Source: Lineus longissimus
Taxonomy: Eukaryota > Nemertea > Pilidiophora > Heteronemertea > Lineidae
Direction: 5' to 3'
Length of the DNA: 64,000 nt
NCBI RefSeq assembly: GCF_910592395.1
Contig: NC_088318.1
Coordinates: 7,876,349-7,940,348, forward strand
The translations under genes were made by a program, and so were the position numbers. Shown piece by piece: positions 1-10,075 of this stretch (within the stretch, counting starts at the first letter, position 1; each line of letters opens with the position of its first letter). The notes beneath the pieces were generated by a model that had not been told where the DNA came from, did not search any database, and saw only the letters and a program-made list of their open reading frames with translations.

Positions 1-425
1 AATTTACGCTACTTGACCCCTGTGACCTTGAAAAGTAGGTCAAATCAAAAACCCGGGTATTATGTGATGTAGTCTCATGAGTACTGTCCTCAGTAAAAAT
101 ATCACGATTCTAGCTAGCATAATTCATGAGATATAGCCAAAAGTATTTTTTTGCATGAAGCGCCCCCTGGGGCCAAGTGTAGGTCGAAAACCGTCAAAAC
201 TACCAAAAGGCACAATGGTACCATAAGACCTTCAAACCACCCGGAGATGAAATGCCCAGCATTTATGGTTACATATATATGCTCCGGAAATGAGATCAAC
301 GGACAGACGGACAGACAGATGGACAGACAGACGGCCCGACAGACAGACGGACAGACAGACAGACGGCAAACGCCTCGACAATACCCCTCTAGCCTTTATG
401 GGCTGAGGTGTAACAACCTTATTTG
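1..425. repeat. Dispersed repeat copy with GACA tract and hairpin tail
   Basis: Positions 14-43 hold a segment (TGACC..TGACCTTGA..AGGTCA) that recurs near 26,837, 33,516, 33,771, 34,088 and 35,359. A GACA/GACG microsatellite lies at 300-365, followed by a stem-loop at about 385-415 (CCCCTCTAGCC / GGGCTGAGG). The same order of unique sequence, GACG/GATG tract, hairpin and A-rich end is seen at 3.6, 10.0 and 32.6 kb, so I read this as one family. No gene is visible. Confidence 0.6.
300..365. repeat. GACA/GACG microsatellite
   Basis: Imperfect tandem GACA and GACG units (ggacagacgg, acagacagat and similar) run for about 65 bp. Open frames across it are low-complexity and not genes. Confidence 0.9.
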
Positions 426-3395
426 AGAACGACCGACTTGTTGGTCGGCGGTACTTGAGAGGTTTTAACCAGTAACCAGCCAGCTTAAAAGCTGGTTGGT
501 TACTGCATAGATTGCCTGATTCTTTGAAATTATGCTTTCCATTGGAGACTGAATGGGATGGGTAACTGTATCACCTTGCCGATCAAAGCTCTGCTCTGTG
601 GTCGAAGGCCTATTCAAGCTATGCTCTGCAACAAAAGGTCGATTGAACTGGGCGAACAAGAGGCCCAAGGGCCTGGCGCTCAGCTGAGTTAATATCATTA
701 ATATCTTCCCGGTGTTCAGTTCATTATGCATGAAAATGGCATGCTCCATGGTATTTGATATCCTTTTGCGTTCACTACGGTTCCAATGTTTTTGGTTGAC
801 ATAATTATGCCACTGTTCATTCCTCAATCCTGACCATAATTCGGGTGAAATCATCGTATGAAAATATTTACCGAAACATGAAGTTTATGCCATGAATGAG
901 GACACTCATTGTCATAGCCTCGTTTACAAGTACGAAGTATTTTCCCGCGAATATTCAAAACTGCTTGGCTCCTTGCCAGTTAAATAACATGTGACTATAC
1001 ACAAAATAGAAAACTTTGATGGAAATCATTTTTTTATCTATCAGGGGAAACAAGCTGATGATGATCAAATAAATCATTCATGAGAAATCGTTTTGTTGCT
1101 GAAGCTTGCATGACGAAGTTAATGCTAAACCTTTTCTTGTGCTCTACTGCGCCACCGTAGTTTTCTATTTAGACCAGCGATGACGTCATTTCTGGTGATT
1201 CCCTACGTTGTCCAATGAGCGCTTTTTAAAATGTGCCATTTGGTATTGTACAGTATGCAATGTATTTTTTCAGCGCTGACAGTTGCCGAACAGAATGCCG
1301 TAGCTCCCTCAATTTCCAATCAATTTTTATGGGAGTGACATTATTGTATTGCTTAGAATGTCTACTTTTTACTCATGAAAGAATCGTAGAACTGAAACTT
1401 AATAGGGAGCTCTTAAGCGAGCTTTATGGTTAAGGGTCGAATGTGTGCGTGTATACCGTCAACGAAAAAAACTTGACCCGCTTGACCGGAACCAGAAAAC
1501 CTCTGCACCCAGGTGACATTTTTGCACGCGAATCGTATACGCTAATGCACAGCAATTTACCTGGGGAGAGATTTTCTTTTTCCAAACAATTCAGCGGGAC
1601 GCTGCGATGTTTACGCGGAGAAGCCGCTGTTCGGTTGAAGATTTCGTCAAAACAGGGCCGAATCAAAGTGTGACGATACCCTGGGGCGAATCGAAATGCA
1701 TTAAACAACATCTGCATCGCTGCCAGAGATCATTTTTTTCTTTCCGCGAAGAAATCGTGCTTTGAACTGGCAAATTTCCGCAAAAGATTTTCCGTCTGCT
1801 AACTTTTCCGTAGTTTCAAGCGCACCAAAATGATCGGTCCGGGGCTGCCCGTTTCCGACGACGATTTCGTCAATATCATGGGGTGTGACAATATGTCAAC
1901 GGTCTGGTTCCATTAATAATGCAATAATCTTGAAAGCACATTGGTCTCAATGTCTATTTCCCCGTTTCCATGTCAAAATCCTACCGTGAAACCTGAAACC
2001 ACTCGTCCACAACACTGGCCATTTTAATTTTCCGTAGAAAGCGCATGCGCACTTAACTCAAACGCACGCGCTACCCTCAGGTCTCACAAGCCGGTGCGGA
2101 GGCCAGGCCTACCTGCCTCCAAAAATGACGCGACGTCATTTCATGCATACCCCTGTTCCAGCGGCTGTAGACTTGGCAGTACGTTACTCTCACACAAACC
2201 AATACATTTCTGAATAGCATGTCTCTTGTATTGTAGAATACATCTGACCAAGTTTGACCAAGTGATCAGGTGTTAATCTTGAAGTTATAAGGCATAGAGG
2301 TGAAATTTTTTCAAATTTGCGTTATACAGGGTGTCTCATGCATTGTGCTACATCAGTCTATGCATGACTGTATGTCTAGGCGACGTTGGTCTTTTTGAAT
2401 TAGAATATAAATCTTAATTACACTTGGGTCTTGGGATCATTATGCTTATCTCCGGGCAAAAATACCTATCCTTCTCCTGTTGTGTTTAGTTTCCCACATT
2501 CTCCCCACTTATTTTCTATACTGCGACAGCGTCTATTGGGTCAACTGCCATGATGGCATCATCCTAACTATATCCCCCCTCTCCCACCCACCAACTACTC
2601 GCCATCAATCATTGACATTGTGTGCTAGCCAACTGCTTCTTCGGTAAACTGCCATGATGGCATCATCCTAACTATATAACCCCCCCCCCCACCGAATCTT
2701 CTCGCTCACCAGCCCTATTAACGAAGAGCTCCCTATCAAGGCCTGAGCCTTCCTCATATTAGGCGAACAGAATCATGCCGATTCACTGCACATACTGTGG
2801 GAATTCTCCACTTCAAAATACATCGGCGATGTCATCGCGAACAGAGCATGTACTTCCGATATCGTTTTCACAGAAATGTGGCCAAATTTTCAAGAACTAA
2901 TTTCTGAAAGTAGTCTCTAAAGACCTTATGACTACCACTGAAACGAACTAGTGATAATATCGCCTACCAATACTACTTTTTAAGCAGAAAATTGGGTACT
3001 TGAGTGTCATTGAGCTCCAGGCGTAAACAACATGCCGCCATTTTGTCTCCGCTTCGGTATTTCGTACGCCGCTTATAATGCACCTTCTCAATTAAAACCA
3101 ACATAATAAGGCCTTACATCGTTGATTGAATAGGAACACCACACAAAACACAATAAAGTGGGGGTACAATCGATTACGAAGCTGAAGTGAACAGTGATTT
3201 ATTCCTGGAGCTACTGCTTTTGTTGTGTAGCTGCCATGTTTTGAGAACTGGCAAATAGGAGACTTCATTAATGGCTGACGTCATCGGGCGGGAATTTGAA
3301 TCGGCAGAAATAATTAAAAGGCAGGTAGCGCCCTCTCCTGTTAAAATTTTGAACTTTTTCTCAATAAAATAGATTTTCAAGAATTTTATCTTAAT
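426..3395. other. No gene seen; scattered regulatory-like motifs
   Basis: I find no coding sequence of recognisable family here. Visible motifs are a CRE palindrome TGACGTCA at 1181-1188 and an NRF1-like palindrome GCGCATGCGC at 2041-2050. A lone mariner-type end (ATACAGGGTGTCTCAT) lies near 2324, with no partner nearby. A 31-bp near-exact duplication (starting AACTGCCATGATGGCATC) occurs at about 2544 and 2648. The cluster of CpG-containing sites at 1.1-2.2 kb could be a decayed promoter, but no transcript structure supports that. Confidence 0.4.
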
Positions 3396-3592
3396 ATTAG
3401 AGCATATTTCGACTAATTCTGCTGCTCCTAGGCCGATATAGGCCAGTTTCCTTCATGCACTCTCGCTCGCAGGAAGTAGGTCGAATGGCGACAAATTTTG
3501 TTTTGAAAGTAGAGTTTGACCAGAAGTATCCAGAAATGCAAAATTGAAGTCTCCAGGTCTTACGGTTACAAAATGTGCACCATGGGTTTAAC

Positions 3593-3626
<34 letters not shown>

Positions 3627-3707
3627 ATGGATGGATGGATGGACAGACGGACGCCACTGAACAACTTATTTGACAAGCTCGGCTGACTTAGTCAGCTGAG
3701 CTAAAAA
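3396..3707. repeat. Dispersed repeat with GATG tract and 3' hairpin
   Basis: A (GGAT)n/(GATG)n microsatellite occupies about 3592-3650. It is followed by a GACGGACG segment and a 12-bp stem-loop at 3676-3702 (AGCTCgGCTGAC / GTCAGCtGAGCT) running into CTAAAAA. The same tail is at 32,693-32,724. A terminal hairpin followed by CTAA resembles the 3' end of Helitron/Helentron-type elements; that assignment is inference. Confidence 0.5.
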
Positions 3708-4062
3708 CTGATATGCTTATTTTATGGTGGTAATCATTGAGCTTAAAAAATACTTCCTCTAATTTCTCCCTGTATTCAAAAACCTGTTTCGATTCTCTAT
3801 CAATATTCACTCTAATGGTAACAACAGGCCTGCCAAACTCCTTTGCTACTTCAATTCCTTTAACTTTATTTATTTCAACAAGCTCCTCAGTCTCAAAGGA
3901 AAGCTTCTTATTTACACCTTTAGGGATTAGTGATGGAATAGAAGGTACTTGTACCATTAATTTATTTAAATGCCCCTTCGTCTTCCTGTGAGCTGACATA
4001 TTGCTGTTTGAAATGTATTTATTACACGTTGGACAGTTAACCTTTTGGTTTCTATCACTCAT
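3688..4062 (-). CDS. Small C2H2-type zinc-finger ORF of unknown role
   Basis: This ORF of 124 residues begins MSDRNQKVNCPTCNKYISN. A single finger, C-x2-C-x12-H-x5-H, covers residues about 10-31 with the spacing CPTC...H.KTKGH. The rest is charged, with a predicted alpha/beta tail (residues 60-120) that I do not recognise. The first ATG is the natural start because the finger is close to the N terminus. Codon use is AT-rich compared with the retroelements nearby. The 3' end runs into the hairpin repeat at 3676-3707, so the natural stop may have been lost. It could be an accessory ORF of a mobile element or virus-like integrant, or a gene fragment. No promoter is evident. Confidence 0.4.
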   Translation of the reverse strand: MSDRNQKVNCPTCNKYISNSNMSAHRKTKGHLNKLMVQVPSIPSLIPKGVNKKLSFETEELVEINKVKGIEVAKEFGRPVVTIRVNIDRESKQVFEYREKLEEVFFKLNDYHHKISISVFSSAD

Positions 4063-5425
4063 TATTTAGACTAGCATTTTACCCTTGGCGCGGGTTGTTT
4101 TAGGGTAATGGCTTACTGTGGGGTCGGGGCAATTTAGGTGAAATGAAATTATATGTCTGGGGGTTGTGATGTTGTCTTGATTTTGATATGCGTAAAATAG
4201 GTCGATGTGTGATGTGGAGCACTCCGCGCCGACCCAAGTGTTTACAAATCGAACATGATGATTTGGGGAGGATGATTTTCCTCAAAATTACTTACACTTA
4301 ACGCGGTTTTGGCCAAAACAACCGGAAAAATCAAACTCCACCACTCTTCAAAGTGGTCTTGACTTATTTTGACAAACTATTTCGCGAATGGTGAAGAGTT
4401 GGCGTGTTACGAACTTAGTACAACAAATGCCGCGAGCATAGTGGGTGGCAGCACCAGACGGAGGAAGTAGTTTGCCTAGGGTTTTTTCGACACCCTCCGC
4501 ACGGACTCCACTCGTTCCGGAACACTCACTTACTTGTTAATCCGCAGTGATTAGCCTGTTTTTATCGCGGTAAAGAAATGTTGATCGGGATTTTATATTG
4601 TATTTTATATTGTATTTTATATTTGCCCCGGGTATTCATATAGGGAGCTGTGCACTACTTTGTGCCCAGTGCTTGGGTCGGGTGAGGCGGTTTTGTTATG
4701 ATGAGACGTGTATCACGTGATGAATTCCCATATGGTACTTACAAAAATTAAGAGCGATTAACAACGTCAGGTGAAAGAGTACCACCAAAATAAAGGGGGA
4801 AAATTGCGGAAATGGATGAATGCTTTAAACATATAGTGGCCCCAATACTTTCCCGGCTTATTTTTGTATAATCCCACACTTTTGATTTAATAGATGGCCC
4901 CCATATGCAAATCAGACCTGCTGAAAAGGCACCTTATGTTAATGAGCATGCCCATATATACAAAGAACAAAAAATGTTATTTCTCCGAGATCGCTGCAAA
5001 GTTTACCCATTTAATCAGGCGAGGACCATCTCCATATCAACCACGACTTTCAGGAAAAGTTTCGAGGTCATCCGATCTGAACTGACGGAGGAGATGTGTG
5101 ACAAACTATTTCAGCTCTAAGCCCATTATAGTAGTGATTAATATTTTTTATCAAATTTGACTCACATGTACAACTGACATAATTCAAACAGTGTAAATGC
5201 TAGTTCGTAAAAATGACACGTCAAGCTTTTTAGTTCATCAAAATTACAACAGATCGTGCTTGCATAGGTTGCTCTTTGAATCTAGTCAAAAGGTTAGTTT
5301 TGTTCTTTAAGGATAAAATTGATCTATTCAGTCGAGTTTGTCACATGGACTGCATGAATCAGCTGTGTTGATGTTATTAAATACCAGTGTACAGACTTGA
5401 CAGGTTGTAGTAAAGTGCGTAAATT
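4063..5425. other. No recognisable gene
   Basis: Mostly AT-rich unique sequence with an internal TATTTTATATTG repetition at about 4595-4622. Short plus-strand frames at 4894-5120 share no motif that I recognise and could be chance. Confidence 0.4.
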
Positions 5426-5558
5426 AAAAGGATAATGCATACTAGGTTATTTCTGGTATTGGAAATAAGGCAACTTTAACTGGGAAAAACACTAGTTTAT
5501 AGGTTTTGGCCTTTTTTTCAACAGTAGTCGTAGAAATCGTAGATTGCATTATCCTTTT
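5426..5558. mobile_element. Tiny MITE-like element, copy 1
   Basis: Terminal inverted repeats AAAAGGATAATGCA (5426-5439) and TGCATTATCCTTTT (5545-5558) bound 133 bp of noncoding sequence. The interior and the left flank (caggttgtagta) resemble 7510-7634, so two related copies lie about 2 kb apart. No transposase is encoded. I cannot fix the target duplication or the superfamily. Confidence 0.5.
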
Positions 5559-5641
5559 ACTACTAAGAATAAGTAGGCCTATATGACGAATCGTGTTGTG
5601 GCGTTGCCAAGATGCACTATGTCTTGTGACCAAGCAACGCA

Positions 5642-5932
5642 GTGTTTTCAGAATGCATTGGTTTCTTAACGAGAGGGGTTCACCCCGACTTAAACGTTAC
5701 AACTATGCAGCAAGCGGCTGATACAATGGATACATCTTCTGCAGGTGAGTTTGTTAATTGGGAAGATTGGCAAAAAGCTATTTTAAACGAACACAGAGCG
5801 TACCATCACAAACTAGAAATATATAACGCAATTGGGGCAAATTGCGAATGTATGCCCCCGCTCACACCACAAAAGTTTGAAGTGTGTCAAACCTCTAGTT
5901 CTTCAGTTAACAATCGGAATACGAAAATCTAA
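5642..5932 (+). CDS. Short unassigned ORF entering the tandem array
   Basis: The first 70 codons lie in unique sequence and look protein-like (EFVNWEDWQKAILNEH..., amphipathic and acidic/aromatic). The last 25 codons are translated from the 145-bp tandem repeat that starts at about 5863. I do not recognise the family. It could be a truncated gene start whose body was replaced by the repeat, or a chance frame. No splice donor of good quality is evident before the repeat. Confidence 0.2.
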   Translation: MFSECIGFLTRGVHPDLNVTTMQQAADTMDTSSAGEFVNWEDWQKAILNEHRAYHHKLEIYNAIGANCECMPPLTPQKFEVCQTSSSSVNNRNTKI

Positions 5933-6780
5933 ATTGGCTGCTGGCAGCCATATTGGATTTTGGAACACGCCCAAAATTGATAGAGAGCATCCCCTGAATG
6001 ACCATTGCACCACAAAAGTTTGAAGTGTGTCAAACCTCTAGTTCTTCAGTTAACAATCGGAATACCAAAATCTAAGTTGGCTGCTGGCAGCCATATTGAA
6101 TTTTGGGTCAGGCAAAAAAATCGACAGGGAACCTCCCCTACACAACCTCATCACACCACATAAGTTTCAGGTCTGTCACTCACTTGGTTCTTGAGTTACA
6201 GGTCGGAATGCTAAAAAACCAAGTCGGGCCTGGTAGCCATCTTGGATTTCAGATCGGGCCCAAAATGGATAGGGAACCTCCCCTACACTAGGTAATAACA
6301 CCACATAAGTTTCAGGTCTGTCACTCACTCGGTTCTCAATTTACGGGGCGGAATACAAATCACCAAGTCGGGGACCTGGTGGCCATCTTTGATTTCGGGT
6401 CTGGCCCAAAATCGATAGGGAACCTCCCCTACCATAGACCATTACACCACAAAAGTTTGAAGACTGTTGGACCTCTGGTTCTCCAGTTAACGAGCGGAAT
6501 GCCAAAATCTAAGATTGTGGCTGGCGGCCAGCTTTGATTTCGGGTCGGGCCCAAAATTGATAGGGAACCTCCCCTACCATAGACCATTACGCCACAAAAG
6601 TTTGAAGACTGTTGGACCTCCGGTTCTCCAGTTAACGAGCGGAATGCGAAAATCTAAGATGGTGGCTGGCGGCCATCTTTGATTTCGGGTCGGGCCCAAA
6701 ATCGATAGGATTTTGGAAAAAACAATAGGGACCCTTTGACACACTAGGCCTACACCCCCTAAAAATTTCAAGTCAGCCGA
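5863..6780. repeat. Tandem array, about 145-bp units, six to seven copies
   Basis: The phrase caccacaaaagtttgaag (or its variant caccacataagtttcagg) recurs at about 5864, 6007, 6150, 6298, 6444, 6589 and, degraded, 6751, giving steps of 143-148 bp. Each unit also holds 'ggcggccatctttgatttcgg' and 'gatagggaacctcccct' type segments. The short frames called across it are translations of the repeat. The 9.4-10.07 kb array shares the gCCATaTTGA and ggaaccttcctct parts, so the two arrays are probably related. Confidence 0.9.
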
Positions 6781-6815
6781 GCAAGGGGTTCTTGAATTAT
6801 AGCCTGGAATTCAGT

Positions 6816-6850
6816 GCGGCGGACGCGGACGCGGACGCGGACGCGGCCGG
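6816..6850. repeat. GGACGC hexanucleotide microsatellite
   Basis: About five GGACGC units give a run of Arg/Thr codons in one frame. The surrounding frame has no other protein-like character. Confidence 0.85.
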
Positions 6851-7520
6851 AAACCACCCAAGTACACTTTAGCGGGGGCATAATGATTGGTTATTTAAAG
6901 CACCTGTTGGATTGGGGGGGGGGGTGTGTGTCCCAAACAGACATCACACCAGCTATTCTCGAAGGAGCTTTTCTTCAGTTGTGTCACCCTACAAACAGAT
7001 ATGGCTCCTATGTAATTACATATTGGAGAAGTTTTTTTAAAAACATTTAGACAACTTCAAAGCTTTATTTTTGGAAATTTATCCACTACACAAGGCCTAT
7101 TGGTCGTAAATTGTACGCTCCGTATTCACAAAATAGTTATTTCTCAATAGCCCAATTGCAAACTCATGGGCCTAATGGTTGTCAAATAAACATTGACACA
7201 ATGGAGTAAGGCAACGGCGGGAATGGCATGATCGCCGTCGTTAAGTTACATTGTGTCATTTGTTGATCATAGTAAGGCTCCCATTAATAGGACACATAGC
7301 AAAGAACCAATGCCCAAAATAAAAAAACCGCCTCAAACCCCAACTGCTGGCAAACCCCCAAACTACTTTGCAATAAAATAAACAGACCTCTGCCCAAATT
7401 TTCCCCAAAATAACACCCCTGGTGGCGAATTAGGAACTGCCGAATCATGTCATAACTCCTAAGTGCAAGTGTAGTTACTTCTTACAGACAGTACAGACTT
7501 TACAGACTGTACAGGTTGTA
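6851..7520. other. No gene seen
   Basis: AT-rich sequence with a G-run near 6917 and a C/A-rich patch near 7320-7440. I found no recognisable frame or mobile-element terminus. Confidence 0.4.
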
Positions 7521-7634
7521 GTATAAGTAAAGTGCATGCTAGATTATTTGGTTTTGTATTGGAATTAAGCCACTGATTTTGGCCCTCTTTTCTACAACAA
7601 TCGTAGATAATCGTATATGGCAGTTTACTTATAC
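7521..7634. mobile_element. Tiny MITE-like element, copy 2
   Basis: Inverted ends GTATAAGTAAA (7521-7531) and TTTACTTATAC (7624-7634) bound 114 bp that resemble the element at 5426-5558 (shared 'cctatttttcaacaatcgtagataatcgta'-like interior). It is noncoding. Confidence 0.45.
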
Positions 7635-7647
7635 TTTTGCGATTTAT

Positions 7648-8098
7648 CTACTTTTTGTAATAACTTGGATCGGTTACCATTGGATCAAAATCCGGTACAC
7701 TCCAGGAAGTCCATCCCCTATTACTTCGCACCACTGATAAATAATATTCATCATTTAGCTTAAACTCACTCAATAACTGTCCCAGTTTATTACGATTTAT
7801 GTTGTTGTTAACCTCGTTGAAAAGTGCTTCACCTTTTGCTGGTATCTCTAGGTTTTTCATGATTTGGCATATCTGATAATAAGCATGAAATCTGTAAAAT
7901 GATTTGATCATTGGATCAGTGTGGTTTAAATGGTCTTTAATTAAAATCCCTGACAAGTTGTTGCAAACCAAACAGCAAGATTAAATTGATTCTGGTAAAT
8001 CAATAGTGGGTTATTCATCAATCTCAGACAGTCCTTTCTATTTTTCAATCTTGATAACCCAAGAGTTATTTTATTTTTGACGTGGCAATGCGATGAGA
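7648..8098 (-). pseudogene. Frameshifted ORF of an unidentified, probably mobile-element, family
   Basis: Two minus-strand frames abut near 7960. The upstream one ends LIYQNQFNLAVWFATT; the downstream one continues GILIKDHLNHTDPMIKSFYR, then an acidic/aromatic tail ending at 7648. The phase change sits in the TT-rich stretch at about 7955-7965, which points to a one- or two-base indel in one protein of at least 145 residues. The 5' end is cut where the Penelope-like fragment begins (about 8100). The tryptophan- and tyrosine-rich composition (FHAYYQI, WTSWSVPDFDP) looks like a genuine conserved protein, but I cannot name the family. Confidence 0.4.
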
Positions 8099-8104
8099 TG
8101 CGAC

Positions 8105-9217
8105 CAGCCGTGACACACGAATTGGATCTCTTCATCCAACATCTCAATGATTGCCAATCAAATTCACGGCGGAAATCTCCAGCCAGTCAGTGAATTTTCT
8201 AGACACAGTAGTCAGCATCAATGAAGACCATAATATCATCACGTCCCTATACTGCAAACCTACTGACACGCACAACTACCTGCTGTTCTCCTCAGCACAC
8301 CCGAGGGATTGCTTCAAAAGCACACCCTACAGTCAATTTCTCAGAATCCGCCGGATCTGTAGCCTGGACACAGATTTCGAGGAAAATGCCGTCATGATCG
8401 GCCGCCACTTCATGCGACGTGGCTACCCTTCATCGCTTGTAGAGACAGCCCTCATCCGGGCCTACCGCACCTCTAGATCTGATCTCCTCAGAGATGAGGC
8501 CCCACTGGACACGGACGATCAACCAGGGACGACTGAGGACAATTTCTTCCTCATATCGACCTTTATCCCGGGCTTCCAAGCACTACAGCGCATTGTTAGC
8601 CACAACTGGCCCGTGCCCCTGAAATCCATTGCAACAGGTCAGCTACATGATTCTCGCATCACATTTGGCCACAGAAAACCTACCAATCTCAGGGATCTTC
8701 TGGTCAGAGCCAAATTCCCAGACAACGCAACACAATCAGGGGGACCTACAATCTCCACTGCCGGCGCAACCCGTTTGCCTCCGGGCTCCCGCAACGCATG
8801 CCCAAGAGCCAATACCTCTTGTGGTTACTGCCCTAAACTCAATCTGACGGGAAGGATCGGCAGCACAACTACCACGCGCTCATACACGGCCATGAAGCAC
8901 ATCACATGCAAAAGCAGTAACCTCATTTACTACATCACATGCAAAAGATGCAACCAACAATACGTTGGTCAAACCAAGCTCCGCCTCATGGAGAGATTTG
9001 TAAAACACTTTTACAATATCTCCAAGGGCAACAAAGATGACACCATCAGCCGGCACTTCACCAGCCATAACCATGCAGGCATTGATGATGTGTCCATATC
9101 AATCCTGTCCTTCATCCACACCCACCCAGAATCGCTGGACTCAGGGACACCATCGAAATCAGATGGATCCATAGATTGTGCACTGTAGCTCCGTTGGGAC
9201 TCAATGTCCTAGACTAG
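8105..9217 (+). pseudogene. Penelope-like element, 3' half: end of RT and GIY-YIG endonuclease
   Basis: The long frame (8151-9188) opens with the post-RT signature VNFLDTVVSI...LYCKPTDTHNYL and runs to a cysteine motif (CPRANTSCGYC, about 8798-8832). A GIY-YIG core follows (NLIYYITCKRCNQQYVGQT, about 8919-8975). Penelope-like retroelements carry this endonuclease C-terminal to the RT; it nicks the integration target. Two frameshifts are visible. Upstream of 8151 the matching residues (ELDLFIQHLNDC) are in another frame. After about 9140 the conserved end (WIHRL...PLGLNVLD) is in a third frame, stopping at 9215-9217. The RT catalytic part is missing, so this is a dead 5'-truncated copy. Confidence 0.85.
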
Positions 9218-9399
9218 TATGCACTGTACACATACATTGCCACGTCTTTTAATAACCCAGGAGTTACGTTAAATTCTTTAAGAGTGAAAAAAAGCATCGC
9301 AAAGCGAGCATAACCCCTCAGCCTATTAAGGTTGAAGGTGAGATAATGGTGAAGTTGGCTTAGTGGAGTGGCTAGTTTGCATATGGAAATTAAAATTGT

Positions 9400-10075
9400 G
9401 AAAACCTATTTTGAGGATGTGAGCGTGGCGGCCATATTGAATTTCAAATCGCGCTGATTTTTGAAAGAAACCTTCCCCTTACAAAACTGCATTAATAGGC
9501 CTACACCCACTAAAAATTGATTCCATCCTCCAAGCCGTTCTCCTCGAAATTGACGGAAACTGATTTCAAGCACGTTGCCCTGGTGACCATATTGAGAATC
9601 AGAACGAGCCGATTTTCGAAAGGAACCTTCCTCTAGTCACCCCCAACATACATGTCAAAAATGAATTTGATCGGACAAACGGTTCTCCACGAAATTGACG
9701 GAAAAAGATTTCAAGCACGCCGCCCTGGTGACCATATTGAGAATCAGAACGAGCCGGTTTTCGAAAGGAACCTTCCTCTGGTCACCCCCAACGTACATAC
9801 CAAAAATAAATTTGATCGAATGAACGGTTCTCCTTGATATTGACGGAAACCAATTTCAAACACGCCGCCCTGGTGGCCATATTGATAATCGAAACAAGCC
9901 CATTTTCGAAAGGAACCTTCCTCTAGTCACCCCCAATGTACATACTAAATATTGAATTGATTGTCAAGCCATTCTCCTGGAAATCGACGGAAACCAAGTA
10001 GCAGACGCCCGCCCGGACGGACGGCACACGTGACGACAGTACCCCTCTAGCCCATTTGGGCTGAGGGGTAAAAAG
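9400..10075. repeat. Tandem array, about 122-bp units, with terminal hairpin
   Basis: Units containing 'gaaaggaaccttcctctagtcaccccca' and 'attgacggaaaccgatttcaagcac' repeat at about 9530, 9660, 9785 and 9905 with steps near 122-125 bp. The array closes with GACGGACGG and a strong stem-loop at 10,041-10,069 (ACCCCTCTAGCCC / GGGCTGAGGGGT) followed by AAAAA. A single detached unit lies at 36,376-36,475. A central minisatellite plus a 3' hairpin is reminiscent of Helentron-type non-autonomous elements (inference). Confidence 0.8.

Noticed and set aside
1430-1717. Overlapping ORFs on both strands near 1.4-1.7 kb
   Set aside because: Neither strand shows a recognisable domain or good splice borders; the two frames cannot both be real and neither has support.
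9400-10075. CRISPR array
   Set aside because: Units are about 122 bp and similar throughout, without short conserved repeats separated by unique spacers; the context is eukaryotic.
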